From Megalopta genalis (taxonomy: Eukaryota; Arthropoda; Insecta; Hymenoptera; Halictidae): a stretch of 64,000 nucleotides of DNA. The stretch is taken from NCBI RefSeq assembly GCF_051020955.1, contig NW_027476400.1, positions 124,001-188,000 on the forward strand, given 5' to 3'. Each line of letters begins with the position of its first letter. Position 1 is the first letter of the stretch. Made by a program: the position numbers and the translations under genes. Under the pieces are notes generated by a model. It saw only the letters and a program-made list of their open reading frames with translations. It was not told the origin of the DNA and made no database searches. Below, piece by piece: positions 25,251-37,520 of this stretch.

Positions 25251-28200
25251 CAACGCGAAGTTGAAGGCTAAGCTTCAAATCCATGCGAAACAAATGGTTT
25301 AGCTTCAAACACTTGTTTCATACATGATTTAGCTTCAACTGCATGCGAAACAGATGGTTCAGCTTCAAATACTTGTGATGAACATGATTTAGCTTCAACA
25401 GCATGCGAAACAAAGGTGTTAGCTTCAAATCCATGCGAAACACATGATTTAACTTCAAATCAATGCGAAGTAGAAGGCTGATCTTCGAATCCATGCGGAA
25501 CAAATGGTTTAGCTTTAAATACTTGTGATATACATGATTTAGTTTCAACTGCATGCGAAACATACGAGATAGCTTCAGATCCAAGCGAAAAACATAATTT
25601 AGCATCACGACAACGCGAAGTTGAAGGCTTAGCTTCAAATCCATGCGAAACAAATGGTTTAGCTACAAACACTTGTTTTATACATGATTTAGCTTCAACT
25701 GCATGCGAATCAATTCGTTTAGCACCAAATACTTGTGATATACATGATATTGCTTCAAATGCAGGCGAAACGAATGAGTTAGCTTCAAATACAAGCGAAA
25801 CACATGATTCTGCCTCAAGTCAATGCGAAATAGAAGGCTTAGCTTCAAATCCATGCGAAACAAAAAGTTAAGATTCTAATACTTGTGACATACATGATTT
25901 AGCTTCAACAGCATGCGAAACTAACGAGTTAGCGTCAAATCCATACGAAACACATGATTTAGCTTCAAATCAATGCGAAGTAGAAGGCTTAGTTTCAAAT
26001 CCACGCGAAACAAATGGTTTAGCTTCAAATACTTATGATGTACATGATTTAGTTGCAACTGCATGCGAATCCAGCGAGTTAGCTTCAAATCCAAGCAAAA
26101 CACATGATTTAGCTTCAAATCGATGCGAAGTAGAAGGCTTAGCTTCAAATCCATGCGAACCAAATGGTTTAGTTTCAAATACTCGTGATATACATGAGCT
26201 AGATTCAACTGCATGCGAAACAAACGAGTTAGCATCAAATCCATGCGAAACACACGATTTAGCTTCAAATCAATGCGAAGAAGAAGGCTTTGCTTCAAAT
26301 GCATGCGGATCAATTGGGTTAACATCAAATACTTGTGATATACATGATTTAGCTTCAACAGCATGCGAAACAAACGAGATAGCTTCAAATCCATGCGAAT
26401 CACACGATTTAGCTTCAAATCAATGCGAAGAAGAAGGCTTTGCATCAAATACACGCGAACCAATTGGGTTAGCATCAAATACTTCTGATACATATGATTT
26501 GGTTTCAACTGCATGCAAAACAAACGAGTTGGCTTCAAATCCATGCGAACCACATAATTTAGCTTCAAATCCATGCGAAGTAGAAGGCTTAGCTTTAAAT
26601 CCATGCGACACAAATAATCTAGTTTCAAATACTTGTGAAATACATGATTTAGATTCAACTGCATTCGAAACAATCGAGTTAGCTTCAAATCCATGCGAAA
26701 CACATGATTTAGCTACAAATTCATTCGAATCACATGGTTTGGCTTTATATTCATGCGAATGAAATGGTTCAGCTTGAAATACTTGTTTTATACATGATTT
26801 AGCTTCAACTACATGCAAAACAAACGAGTTAGCTTCAAATCCATACGAAACACATGATTTAGCTTCAATTGCATGCGAAACAAACGAGTTAGCTTCAAAT
26901 CCATGCGAAACACATGATATAGTTTCAAATCAATGCGAAGCAGAATGCTTAGTTTCAAATCCAAGCGAAACGAATGATTGAGCTTCAAATACTTGTCAAT
27001 ATATGTAATATAGCTTCGACGGCAGGCGAAACAATCGAGTTAGATTGACATCCATGCGAAAGACATGATATAGCATCTAAATACATGAGAAACAAATGAT
27101 TTATCTCCAGATAATTGCGGTATAAGTGATACAGATTCAAATGCTGGCGAAATAATCGACATAGCTCCAAATCAATGCCAAACACTTGATTTAGCTTTAA
27201 ATCAATGCGAAGTAGAAGGCTTGTCTACGAATCCATGCAAACAAATGGTTTAGGTTCAAATACTTGTGATATACACGATTTAGATTGAAATGCAGGCGAA
27301 ACAACCGAGTTAGTTTCAAATCCGTGCGAAACACGTGATTTAGCTTAATATTCATGCGAAGCAAATGGTTTAGCTTCAAATACTTGTGATATACATAATC
27401 TAGCTTCCACTGCATACGAAGCAAGCGAGTTAGCTTCAAATGCAAGCGAAACACATGATTGAGCTCAAATCAATGCGATGTAGAAGGCTTAGCTACAAAT
27501 ACATGAGAAACAAATGATTTATATTCGGATAATTGCGATATGAGTGATATAACTTCAAATGCAGGCAAAACAAACGGGTTAGCTTAAAATCCATGCGAAA
27601 CGCATGATTTAGCTTCAAATCAATGCGATGTAGAAGGCTTAGCTTCAAATCCATGAGAAACAAATGATTTAGCTTCAGATACTTACGATATAAGTGATAT
27701 AGCTTCAAATGTAGGCGAAAAAAACGAGTTAGCTTCAAATCCATGCGAAACACATGATTTGGATTCAAATCATTGCGAAGTAGAAGGCTTAGCATCAAAT
27801 CCATGGGAATCAAATGGTTTAGCTTCAAATACTTGTGATATACATGATTTACCTTCAACTGCATGCGAAACAATCGAGTTAGCTTCAAATGCATGCGAAA
27901 CACATGATTTAGCTTGAAATCAATGCGAAGTAGGAGGCTTATCTTCAAATACATGCGAAAGACATGATTTAGCTTCAAATACTTGCGATGGAAGTGATAT
28001 AGCTTCAAATGAATGCGAAACAAACGAGTTAGCTTCTAATCTATGCGAAACACGTTATTTAGCTTCAAATCAATGCGATCTAGATGGCAGATCTTCGAAT
28101 CCATGCGAAACAAATGGTTTGGTTTCAAATACTTGTGATATGCGTGATTTTGATTCAACAGCAAGCGAATCAAACGATTTAGCTTCGAATCCATGCTAAA

Positions 28201-29280
28201 TGCATGATTTAGCTTCAAATCAATGCGATGTAGAAGGCTTAGCTTCGAATCCATGCTAAACGATCGATTTAGCTTCAAATGCTTGCGATATAAGTGATAT
28301 AGTTTCAAATGCAGGCGAAACAAACGAGTTAGCTTCAAATCCAAGCGAAACACATGATTTAGGTTCAAAACAAATAGTTTCCTTCAAATACTTGTGATAT
28401 ACATGATTAAGCTTCAAATGCAGGCGAAACAAACGAGTGAGCTTCAAATCCAAGCGTAACACATGATTTAACTTCAAATCAATGCAAAGTAGAAGGCTTA
28501 GCTTCAAATCCATGCTAAACGATCGATTTAGCTTCAAATGCTTGCGATATAAGTGATATAGTTTCAAATGCAGGCGAAACAAACGAGTTAGCTTCACATC
28601 CAAGGGAAACACATGATTTAGGTTCAAAACAAATGGTTTACCTTCAAATACTTGTGATATACATGATTAAGCTTCAAATGCAGGCGAAACAAACGAGTGA
28701 GCTTCAAATCCAAGCGTAACACATGATTTAACTTCAAATCAATGCGAAGTAGAAGGCTTAGCTTCAAATCCATGCGAACCGAATGATTTGGCTTCAAATA
28801 CTTGTGATATACATGATTTACATTCAACAGCAAGCGAAACGAACGAGTTAGCTTCTAATCCATTCAAAACACATGATTTAGCTTCAAATTCATTCGAAAC
28901 ACATGGTTAGCTTAATCTTCGTGCGAAACAAATGGTTCAGCTTCAAATACTTGTAATATACATGATTTAGCTTCAACTGCATGCGAAACAGACGTGTTAG
29001 CTTCAAATTCAAGCGAAACACATGATTCAGCTTCGAATCAGTGCGAAGTAGAAGGCTTAGATTCAAATCCATGCGAAACAAATGGTCTAGCTTCAAATAC
29101 TTGTTTTATACATGGTTTAGCTTCAACTGCAAGCGAAACCATCGAGTTAGCTTCAAATCCAAGCGAAAGATATGATTTAGCTTCAAATCAATGCGAAGTA
29201 CAAGGCTGATCTCCGAATCCACACGAAACAGATTGTTTAGCTTCAAATACTTGTGATATACGTGATTTAGCGTCAATAGC
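25251..29280 (+). repeat. Start of the diverged central domain
   Basis: Monomers are more varied here and no tandem kilobase unit is evident until 29.3 kb. The alternative M4'/M5' pair (GATATAAGTGATATAGC, GCAGGCGAAAC) becomes common from about 27 kb. 27,490-28,770 is a diverged relative of 33,740-34,700. Around 28,245-28,762 is a 259-bp tandem duplication carrying a 20-bp truncated monomer (GGTTCAAAACAAAT near 28,362 and 28,621). M2'/M3' pairs are at about 26,710 and 28,885. Confidence 0.84.
28245..28762 (+). repeat. 259-bp tandem duplication with truncated monomer
   Basis: CCATGCTAAACGATCGATTT occurs at 28,251 and 28,510, and GGTTCAAAACAAAT at 28,362 and 28,621, both 259 bp apart. 259 is nine monomers minus 11: ten bases are missing from one monomer and one more is missing from TAGTTTCC in the left copy. 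The same truncated monomer is found near 34,547 and 36,720, tying this block to the 2,174-bp units. Confidence 0.84.
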
Positions 29281-32200
29281 ATGCGAATCAAACGAGTTAG
29301 CTTCAAATCCAAGCGAAAAACATGATATAGCTTCCCATTCATGCGAACCACCTGGTTTAGCATCATATTCTTCGGAAACAGATGGTTTAGATTCAGATAA
29401 TTTTGATGAAGGTGACATAGCTTCAACTGCATTCGAGTCCAACGAGTTAGCTCCAAATCCAAGGAAAACACATGATTTAACTTCAAATCAATGCGCAGTA
29501 GTAGGCTTAGCTTCAAATCCATGCGAAACGAATGATTGGCTTGAAATTCTTGCGAATATAAGTGATATAGATTCAACTGCAAGCGAAACAAACGAGTAAT
29601 GTTCAAATCCATGCGAACATATATCATAGCTTCAAATTCATGCGAAGTAGATGGCTTAGCATCAAATCAATGCGAAACGAATGGTTAACTACAAATACTT
29701 GCGAATATAAGTGATATAGCTTCATATGCAGGTGAAACAATTGAGTTAGCTTCAAATCTCTGTGAATGACATGATTGAGCTTCAAATCGAAGCGAAGTAG
29801 AAGGCTTAGCTTCAAATCCACGCGGAATGTATGGTTTAGCTTCAAATACTTGCGAATATATGTGATATAGCTTCAAATCCAGAAGAAACAAACGAGTTAG
29901 CTTCAAATCCAAGCGAAACACATGATTTAACTTCAAATCAATGCGAAGTAGAAGGCTTAGCTTGAAATTCTTGCCAAACAAATGGTTTAGCTTCAAAATC
30001 TTGTGATATACATGATTTAGCTTCAACTGCGTGCGAAACAAACGAGTTAGCTTCAAATACAAGCGAATCAAATGGTTTAGCTTCAAATCCATGCGAAACA
30101 AATGGTTTGGGTTCAAATACTTGTGATATACATGTCTGAGCTTCATCTATATGCGAAACAAACGAGTTAGCTTCAATTCCAAGCGAAACACATGATTTAG
30201 CTATAAATTCATGCGAAGTAGAAGGCTTAGCTTCAAAACCATGCGAAAAGAAAGGTTTTGCTTCAAATACATGCGAATATAAGTGATATAGCTTCAAATG
30301 CAGGCAAAACAAACGGGTTAGCTTAAAATCCATGCGAAACGCATGATTTAGCTTAAAATCCATGCGAAACGCATGATTTAGCTTAAAATCCATGCGAAAC
30401 GCATGATTTAGCTTCAAATCAATGCGATGTAGAAGGCTTAGCTACAAATACATGAGAAACAAATGATTTATCTTCAGATAATAACGATATAAGTGATATA
30501 GCTTCAAGTGCAGGCGAAACAAACGAGTTAGCTTCAAATCCATGTGAAACACATGATTTAGCTTCAAATAAATGCGAAGTAGCATGCTTAGCTTCAAATC
30601 GATGCGAATCAAATGGTTTAGCTTCAAATACTTGTGATTTACACGATTTAGATTCAAATGCATGCGAATCAAACGAGTTAGCTTCAAATCCAAGCGAAAA
30701 ACATGATATAGCTTCCCATTCATGCGAACCACCTGGTTTAGCATCATATTCTTCGGAACAGATGGTTTAGATTCAGATAATTTTGATGAAGGTGACATAG
30801 CTTCAACTGCATTCGAGTCCAACGAGTTAGCTCCAAATCCAAGGAAAACACATGATTTAACTTCAAATCAATGCGCAGTAGTAGGCTTAGCTTCAAATCC
30901 ATGCGAAACGAATGATTTGGCTTGAAATTCTTGCGAATATAAGTGATATAGATTCAACTGCAAGCGAAACAAACGAGTAATGTTCAAATCCATGCGAACA
31001 TATATCATAGCTTCAAATTCATGCGAAGTAGATGGCTTAGCATCAAATCAATGCGAAACGAATGGTTTAAATACAAATACTTGCGAATATAAGTGATATA
31101 GCTTCATATGCAGGTGAAACAATTGAGTTAGCTTCAAATCTCTGTGAATGACATGATTGAGCTTCAAATCGAAGCGAAGTAGAAGGCTTAGCTTCAAATC
31201 CACGCGGAATGTATGGTTTAGCTTCAAATACTTGCGAATATATGTGATATAGCTTCAAATCCAGAAGAAACAAACGAGTTAGCTTCAAATCCAAGCGAAA
31301 CACATGATTTAACTTCAAATCAATGCGAAGTAGAAGGCTTAGCTTGAAATTCTTGCCAAACAAATGGTTTAGCTTCAAAATCTTGTGATATACATGATTT
31401 AGCTTCAACTGCGTGCGAAACAAACGAGTTAGCTTCAAATACAAGCGAATCAAATGGTTTAGCTTCAAATCCATGCGAAACAAATGGTTTGGGTTCAAAT
31501 ACTTGTGATATACATGTCTGAGCTTCATCTATATGCGAAACAAACGAGTTAGCTTCAATTCCAAGCGAAACACATGATTTAGCTATAAATTCATGCGAAG
31601 TAGAAGGCTTAGCTTCAAAACCATGCGAAAAGAAAGGTTTTGCTTCAAATACATGCGAATATAAGTGATATAGCTTCAAATGCAGGCAAAACAAACGGGT
31701 TAGCTTAAAATCCATGCGAAACGCATGATTTAGCTTAAAATCCATGCGAAACGCATGATTTAGCTTAAAATCCATGCGAAACGCATGATTTAGCTTCAAA
31801 TCAATGCGATGTAGAAGGCTTAGCTACAAATACATGAGAAACAAATGATTTATCTTCAGATAATAACGATATAAGTGATATAGCTTCAAGTGCAGGCGAA
31901 ACAAACGAGTTAGCTTCAAATCCATGTGAAACACATGATTTAGCTTCAAATAAATGCGAAGTAGCATGCTTAGCTTCAAATCGATGCGAATCAAATGGTT
32001 TAGCTTCAAATACTTGTGATTTACACGATTTAGATTCAAATGCATGCGAATCAAACGAGTTAGCTTCAAATCCAAGCGAAAAACATGATATAGCTTCCCA
32101 TTCATGCGAACCACCTGGTTTAGCATCATATTCTTCGGAAACAGATGGTTTAGATTCAGATAATTTTGATGAAGGTGACATAGCTTCAACTGCATTCGAG

Positions 32201-33372
32201 TCCAACGAGTTAGCTCCAAATCCAAGGAAAACACATGATTTAACTTCAAATCAATGCGCAGTAGTAGGCTTAGCTTCAAATCCATGCGAAACGAATGATT
32301 TGGCTTGAAATTCTTGCGAATATAAGTGATATAGATTCAACTGCAAGCGAAACAAACGAGTAATGTTCAAATCCATGCGAAACATATGACATAGCTTCAA
32401 ATTCATGCGAAGTAGATGGCTTAGCATCAAATCAATGCGAAACGAATGGTTTAACTACAAATACTTGCGAATATAAGTGATATAGCTTCATATGCAGGTG
32501 AAACAATTGAGTTAGCTTCAAATCTCTGCGAATGACATGATTGAGCTTCAAATCGAAGCGAAGTAGAAGGCTTAGCTTCAAATCCACGCGGAACGTATGG
32601 TTTAGCTTCAAATACTTGCGAAAATATGTGATATAGCTTCAAATGCAGGAGAAACAAACGAGTTAGCTTCAAATCCAAGCGAAACACATGATTTAACTTC
32701 AAATCAATGCGAAGTAGAAGGCTTAGCTTCAAATTCTTGCCAAACAAATGGTTTAGCTTCAAAATCTTGTGATATATATGATTTAGCTTCAACTGAGTGC
32801 GAAACAAACGAGTTAGCTTCAAATACAAGCGAATCAAATGGTTTAGCTTCAAATGCATGCGAAACAAATGGTTTGGGTTCAAATACTTGTGATATACATG
32901 TCTGAGCTTCATCTGTATGCGAAACAAACGAGTTAGCTTCAAATCCAAGCGAAACACATGAGTTAACTATAAATTCATGCGAAGTAGAAGGCTTAGCTTC
33001 AAAACCATGCGAAAAGAAAGGTTTTGCTTCAAATTCATGCGAATATAAGTTATATAGCTTCAAATGCAGGCAATACAAACGGGTTAGCTTAAAATCCATG
33101 CGAAACGCATGATTTAGCTTCAAATCAATGCGATGTAGAAGGCTTAGCTACAAATACATGAGAAACAAATGATTTATCTTCAGATAATAACGATATAAGT
33201 GATATAGCTTCAAGTGCAGGCGAAACAAACGAGTTAGCTTCAAACCCATGCGAAACACATGATTTAGCTTCAAATCAATGCGAAGTAGTAGGCTTAGCAT
33301 CAAATCAATGCGAATCAAATGGTTTAGCTTCAAAAACTTGTGATATACATGATTCAGATTCAAGTGCAGGCG
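29281..33372 (+). repeat. Three copies of a 1.38-kb unit
   Basis: Copies begin at 29,281, 30,662 and 32,044 (offsets 1,381 and 1,382). Markers are TAGCTTCCCATTCATGCG, CATCATATTCTTCGGAA and GGTGACATAGC near the start, then many 31-bp GAATATAAGTGATATAG monomers. Copies 1 and 2 share a triplicated monomer and GAACATATATCATAGC. Copy 3 has one instance of that monomer and GAAACATATGACATAGC, so copies 1 and 2 are the closer pair. Copy 2 alone lost one A (TTCGGAACAG, about 30,755). The right end of copy 3 (from about 33,230) is more diverged. Noncoding. Confidence 0.9.
30321..30410 (+). repeat. Perfect triplication of one 30-bp monomer
   Basis: Three identical monomers starting GCTTAAAATCCATGCG and ending GCATGATTTA sit side by side. 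The same triplet is at 31,703-31,792 in unit copy 2; copy 3 has a single monomer at 33,087-33,116. A run of the same class breaks the M1-M2 alternation and shows slippage or unequal exchange at single-monomer scale, before the 1.38-kb unit was duplicated or followed by loss in copy 3. Confidence 0.93.
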
Positions 33373-33375
33373 AAA

Positions 33376-36300
33376 CAACGAGTCAGCTTCAAATCCAAGC
33401 GAAACACATGATTTAATTTCAAATTAATACGATGAAGAAGGCTTAGCTTCAAATCCATGCGAAACAAATTGTTTAGCTTCCAATACATGTGATATACATG
33501 ATTTAGCTTCAACTGCATACCAAACAACGAGTTAGCTGCAAATCTAAGGGAAACACATGATTTAGCTGCAAATCCATGCGAAACGAATGGTTCAGCTCCA
33601 AATATTTGCAATATACATGATTTAGATTCAAATTCAGGCGAAACAAACGAGTTAGCTTTAAATCCATGCCGATCACATGATTTAGGTCCAAATCAAGGCG
33701 AAGTAGAAGGCTTAGCTCCGAATCAAATGGTTCAGCTACAAATACTTGTGATATACATGATTTAGCTTCAAATGCATGCGAAACATACGAGTTAGCTTCA
33801 AATCCATGCGAAACACATGATTTAGCTTCAAATAAATGCGAAGTAGCATGCTTAGCTTCAAATCGATGTGAATCAAATGCTTTAGATTCAAATACTTGTG
33901 ATATATACGATTTAGATTCAAATGCATGCGAAACACATGATTTAGCTTCAAATCAATGCGAAGTAGTAGGCTTAGCATCAAATCCATGGGAATCAAATGG
34001 TTTAGCTTCAAATAATTGTGATGTACATGATTTACCATCAACTGCATGCGAAACAATCGAGTTAGCTTCAAATGCATGCGAAACACATGATTTAGCTTGA
34101 AATCAATGCGAAGTAGAAGGCTTATCTTCAAATACATGCGAAACACATGATTTAGCTTCAAATACTTGCGATAGAAGTGATATAGCTTCAAATGAATGCG
34201 AAACAAACGAGTTAGCTTCTAATCTATGCGAAACACGTGATTTAGCTTCAAATCAATGCGAACTAGAAGGCAGATCTTCGAATCCATGCGAAACAAATGG
34301 TTTAGTTTCAAATACTTGTGATATGCGTGATTTTGATTCAACAGCAAGCGAATCAAACGAGTTAGCTTTGAATCCATGATAAATGCATGATTTAGCTTCA
34401 AATCAATGCGATGTAGAGGGCTTAGCTTCAAATCCATGCTAAACGATCGATTTAGCTTCAAATGCTTGCGATATAAGTGATATAGTTTCAAATGCGGGCG
34501 AAACAAACGAGTTAGCTTCAAATCCAAGCGAAACACATGATTTAGGTTCAAAACAAATGGTTTACGTTCAAATACTTGTGCTATACATGATTAAACTTCA
34601 AATGCAGGCGAAACAAACGAGTGAGCTTCAAATCCAAGCGTAACACATGATTTAATTTCAAATCAATGCGAAGTAGAAGGCTTAGCTTCAAATCCATGCG
34701 AACCGAATGATTTGGCTTCAAATACTTGTGAATATAAGTGATATAGATTCAAATGCATGCGAAATAAACGAGTTATATTCAAATCCATGCGAAACACATG
34801 ATTTAGCATCAAATCAATGCGAAGTAGAAGGCTTACCTTCAAATCCTTGCGAACCGAATGATTTGGCTTCAAATACTTGCGAATATAAGTGATATAGCTT
34901 CAACTGCATGCGAAACAGACGAGTTATCTTCAAATCCATGCGAAACGCATGATTTAGCTTCAAATGAATGCGAAGTAGAAGGATTAGCTTCAAATCCATG
35001 CGAAACGAATGATTGACCTTCAAATACTTGCGAATATAAGTGATATAGCTCCAAATGCAGGCGAAAAAAACGAGTTAGCTTCTAATCCATGCGAAATGCA
35101 TGTTTTAGCTTCAACTTAATGCGAAGCAGAAGGCTTCGTTTCAAATCCATGCGAATCAAATGGAATAGCTTCAAATAATCGTGATATACACGATTTAGCG
35201 TCAACTGCGTGCGAAACAAACGAGTTAGCTACAAATCCATGCGAAACACATGATTTAGCTTCAAAACAATCCGAAGTAGAAGGATTAGCTTCAAATCCAT
35301 GCGAAACGAATGATTGACCTTCAAATACTTGCGAATGTACGTGATATAGCATCAAATCCATGCGAAACGCATGATTTAGCTTCAAATGAATGCGAAGTTG
35401 AAGGATTAGCTTCAAATCCATGCGTAACGAATGATTTATCGTCAAATACTTTCGAATAGAAGTAATGTAGCTTCAAATGCAGGCGAAACAAACGAGGTAG
35501 CTTCAAATCCATGCGAAACACATGATTTAGCTTCAATTCTATGCGAAACAAACGAGTCAGCTTCAAATCCAAGCGAAACACATGATTTAATTTCAAATTA
35601 ATACGATGAAGAAGGCTTAGCTTCAAATCCATGCGAAACAAATTGTTTAGCTTCCAATACTTGTGATATACATGATTTAGCTTCAACTGCATACCAAACA
35701 ACGAGTTAGCTGCAAATCTAAGGGAAACACATGATTTAGCTGCAAATCCATGCGAAACGAATGGTTCAGCTCCAAATATTTGCAATATACATGATTTAGA
35801 TTCAAATTCAGGCGAAACAAACGAGTTAGCTTTAAATCCATGCCGATCACATGATTTAGGTCCAAATCAAGGCGAAGTAGAAGGCTTAGCTCCGAATCAA
35901 ATGGTTCAGCTACAAATACTTGTGATATACATGATTTAGCTTCAAATGCATGCGAAACATACGAGTTAGCTTCAAATCCATGCGAAACACATGATTTAGC
36001 TTCAAATAAATGCGAAGTAGCATGCTTAGCTTCAAATCGATGTGAATCAAATGCTTTAGATTCAAATACTTGTGATATATACGATTTAGATTCAAATGCA
36101 TGCGAAACACATGATTTAGATTCAAATCAATGCGAAGTAGTAGGCTTAGCGTCAAATCCATGGGAATCAAATGGTTTAGCTTCAAATAATTGTGATGTAC
36201 ATGATTTACCTTCAACTGCATGCGAAACAATCGAGTTAGCTTCAAATGCATGCGAAACACATGATTTAGCTTGAAATCAATGCGAAGTAGAAGGCTTATC

Positions 36301-37520
36301 TTCAAATACATGCGAAACACATGATTTAGCTTCAAATACTTGCGATAGAAGTGATATAGCTTCAAATGAATGCGAAACAAACGAGTTAGCTGCTAATCTA
36401 TGCGAAACACGTGATATAGCTTCAAATCAATGCGAACTAGAAGGCAGATCTTCGAATCCATGCGAAACAAATGGTTTAGTTTCAAATACTTGTGATATGC
36501 GTGATTTTGATTCAACAGCAAGCGAATCAAACGAGTTAGCTTGGAATCCATGATAAATGCATGATTTAGCTTCAAATCAATGCGATGTAGAAGGCTTAGC
36601 TTCAAATCCATGCTAAACGATCGATTTAGCTTCAAATGCTTGCGATATAAGTGATATAGTTTCAAATGCGGGCGAAACAAACGAGTTAGCTTCAAATCCA
36701 AGCGAAACACATGATTTAGGTTCAAAACAAATGGATTACCTTCAAATACTTGTGATATACATGATTAAACTTCAAATGAAGGCGAAACAAACGAGTGAGC
36801 TTCAAATCCAAGCGTAACACATGATTTAATTTCAAATCAATGCGAAGTAGAAGGCTTAGCTTCAAATCCATGCGAACCGAATGATTTGGCTTCAAATACT
36901 TGTGAATATAAGTGATATAGATTCAAATGCATGCGAAATAAACGAGTTATATTCAAATCCATGCGAAACACATGATTTAGCATCAAATCAATGCGAAGTA
37001 GAAGGCTTACCTTCAAATCCTTGCGAACCGAATGATTTGGCTTCAAATACTTGCGAATATAAGTGATATAGCTTCAACTGCATGCGAAACAGACGAGTTA
37101 TCTTCAAATCCATGCGAAGCAAATGATTTAGCTTCAAATACTTGTGATATACATGATTCAGCTTCAACTGCGTGCGAAACAAACGAGTTAGCTACAAATC
37201 CATGCGAAACACATGATTTAGCTTCAAAACAATCCGAAGTAGAAGGATTAGCTTCAAATCCATGCGAAACGAATGATTGACCTTCAAATACTTGCGAATG
37301 TACGTGATATAGCATCAAATCCATGCGAAACGCATGATTTAGCTTCAAATGAATGCGAAGTTGAAGGATTAGCTTCAAATCCACGCGTAACGAATGATTT
37401 ATCGTCAAATACTTTCGAATAGAAGTAATGTAGCTTCAAATGCAGGCGAAACAAACGAGGTAGCTTCAAATCCATGCGAAACACATGATTTAGCTTCAAT
37501 TCTATGCGAAACAAACGAGT
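33376..37520 (+). repeat. Tandem pair of a 2,174-bp unit
   Basis: Copy 1 is 33,376-35,549; copy 2 begins at 35,550. The offset stays at 2,174 bp from CAAATTAATACGATGAAGAA to about 34,945, then becomes 1,963 bp, because copy 2 lacks about 211 bp (seven monomers plus one base) corresponding to roughly 34,945-35,200. The last shared stretch includes ATAGAAGTAATGTAGC (35,457 and 37,420). Few differences separate the copies, for example GATGTAGAGGGC against GATGTAGAAGGC. Noncoding. Confidence 0.9.
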
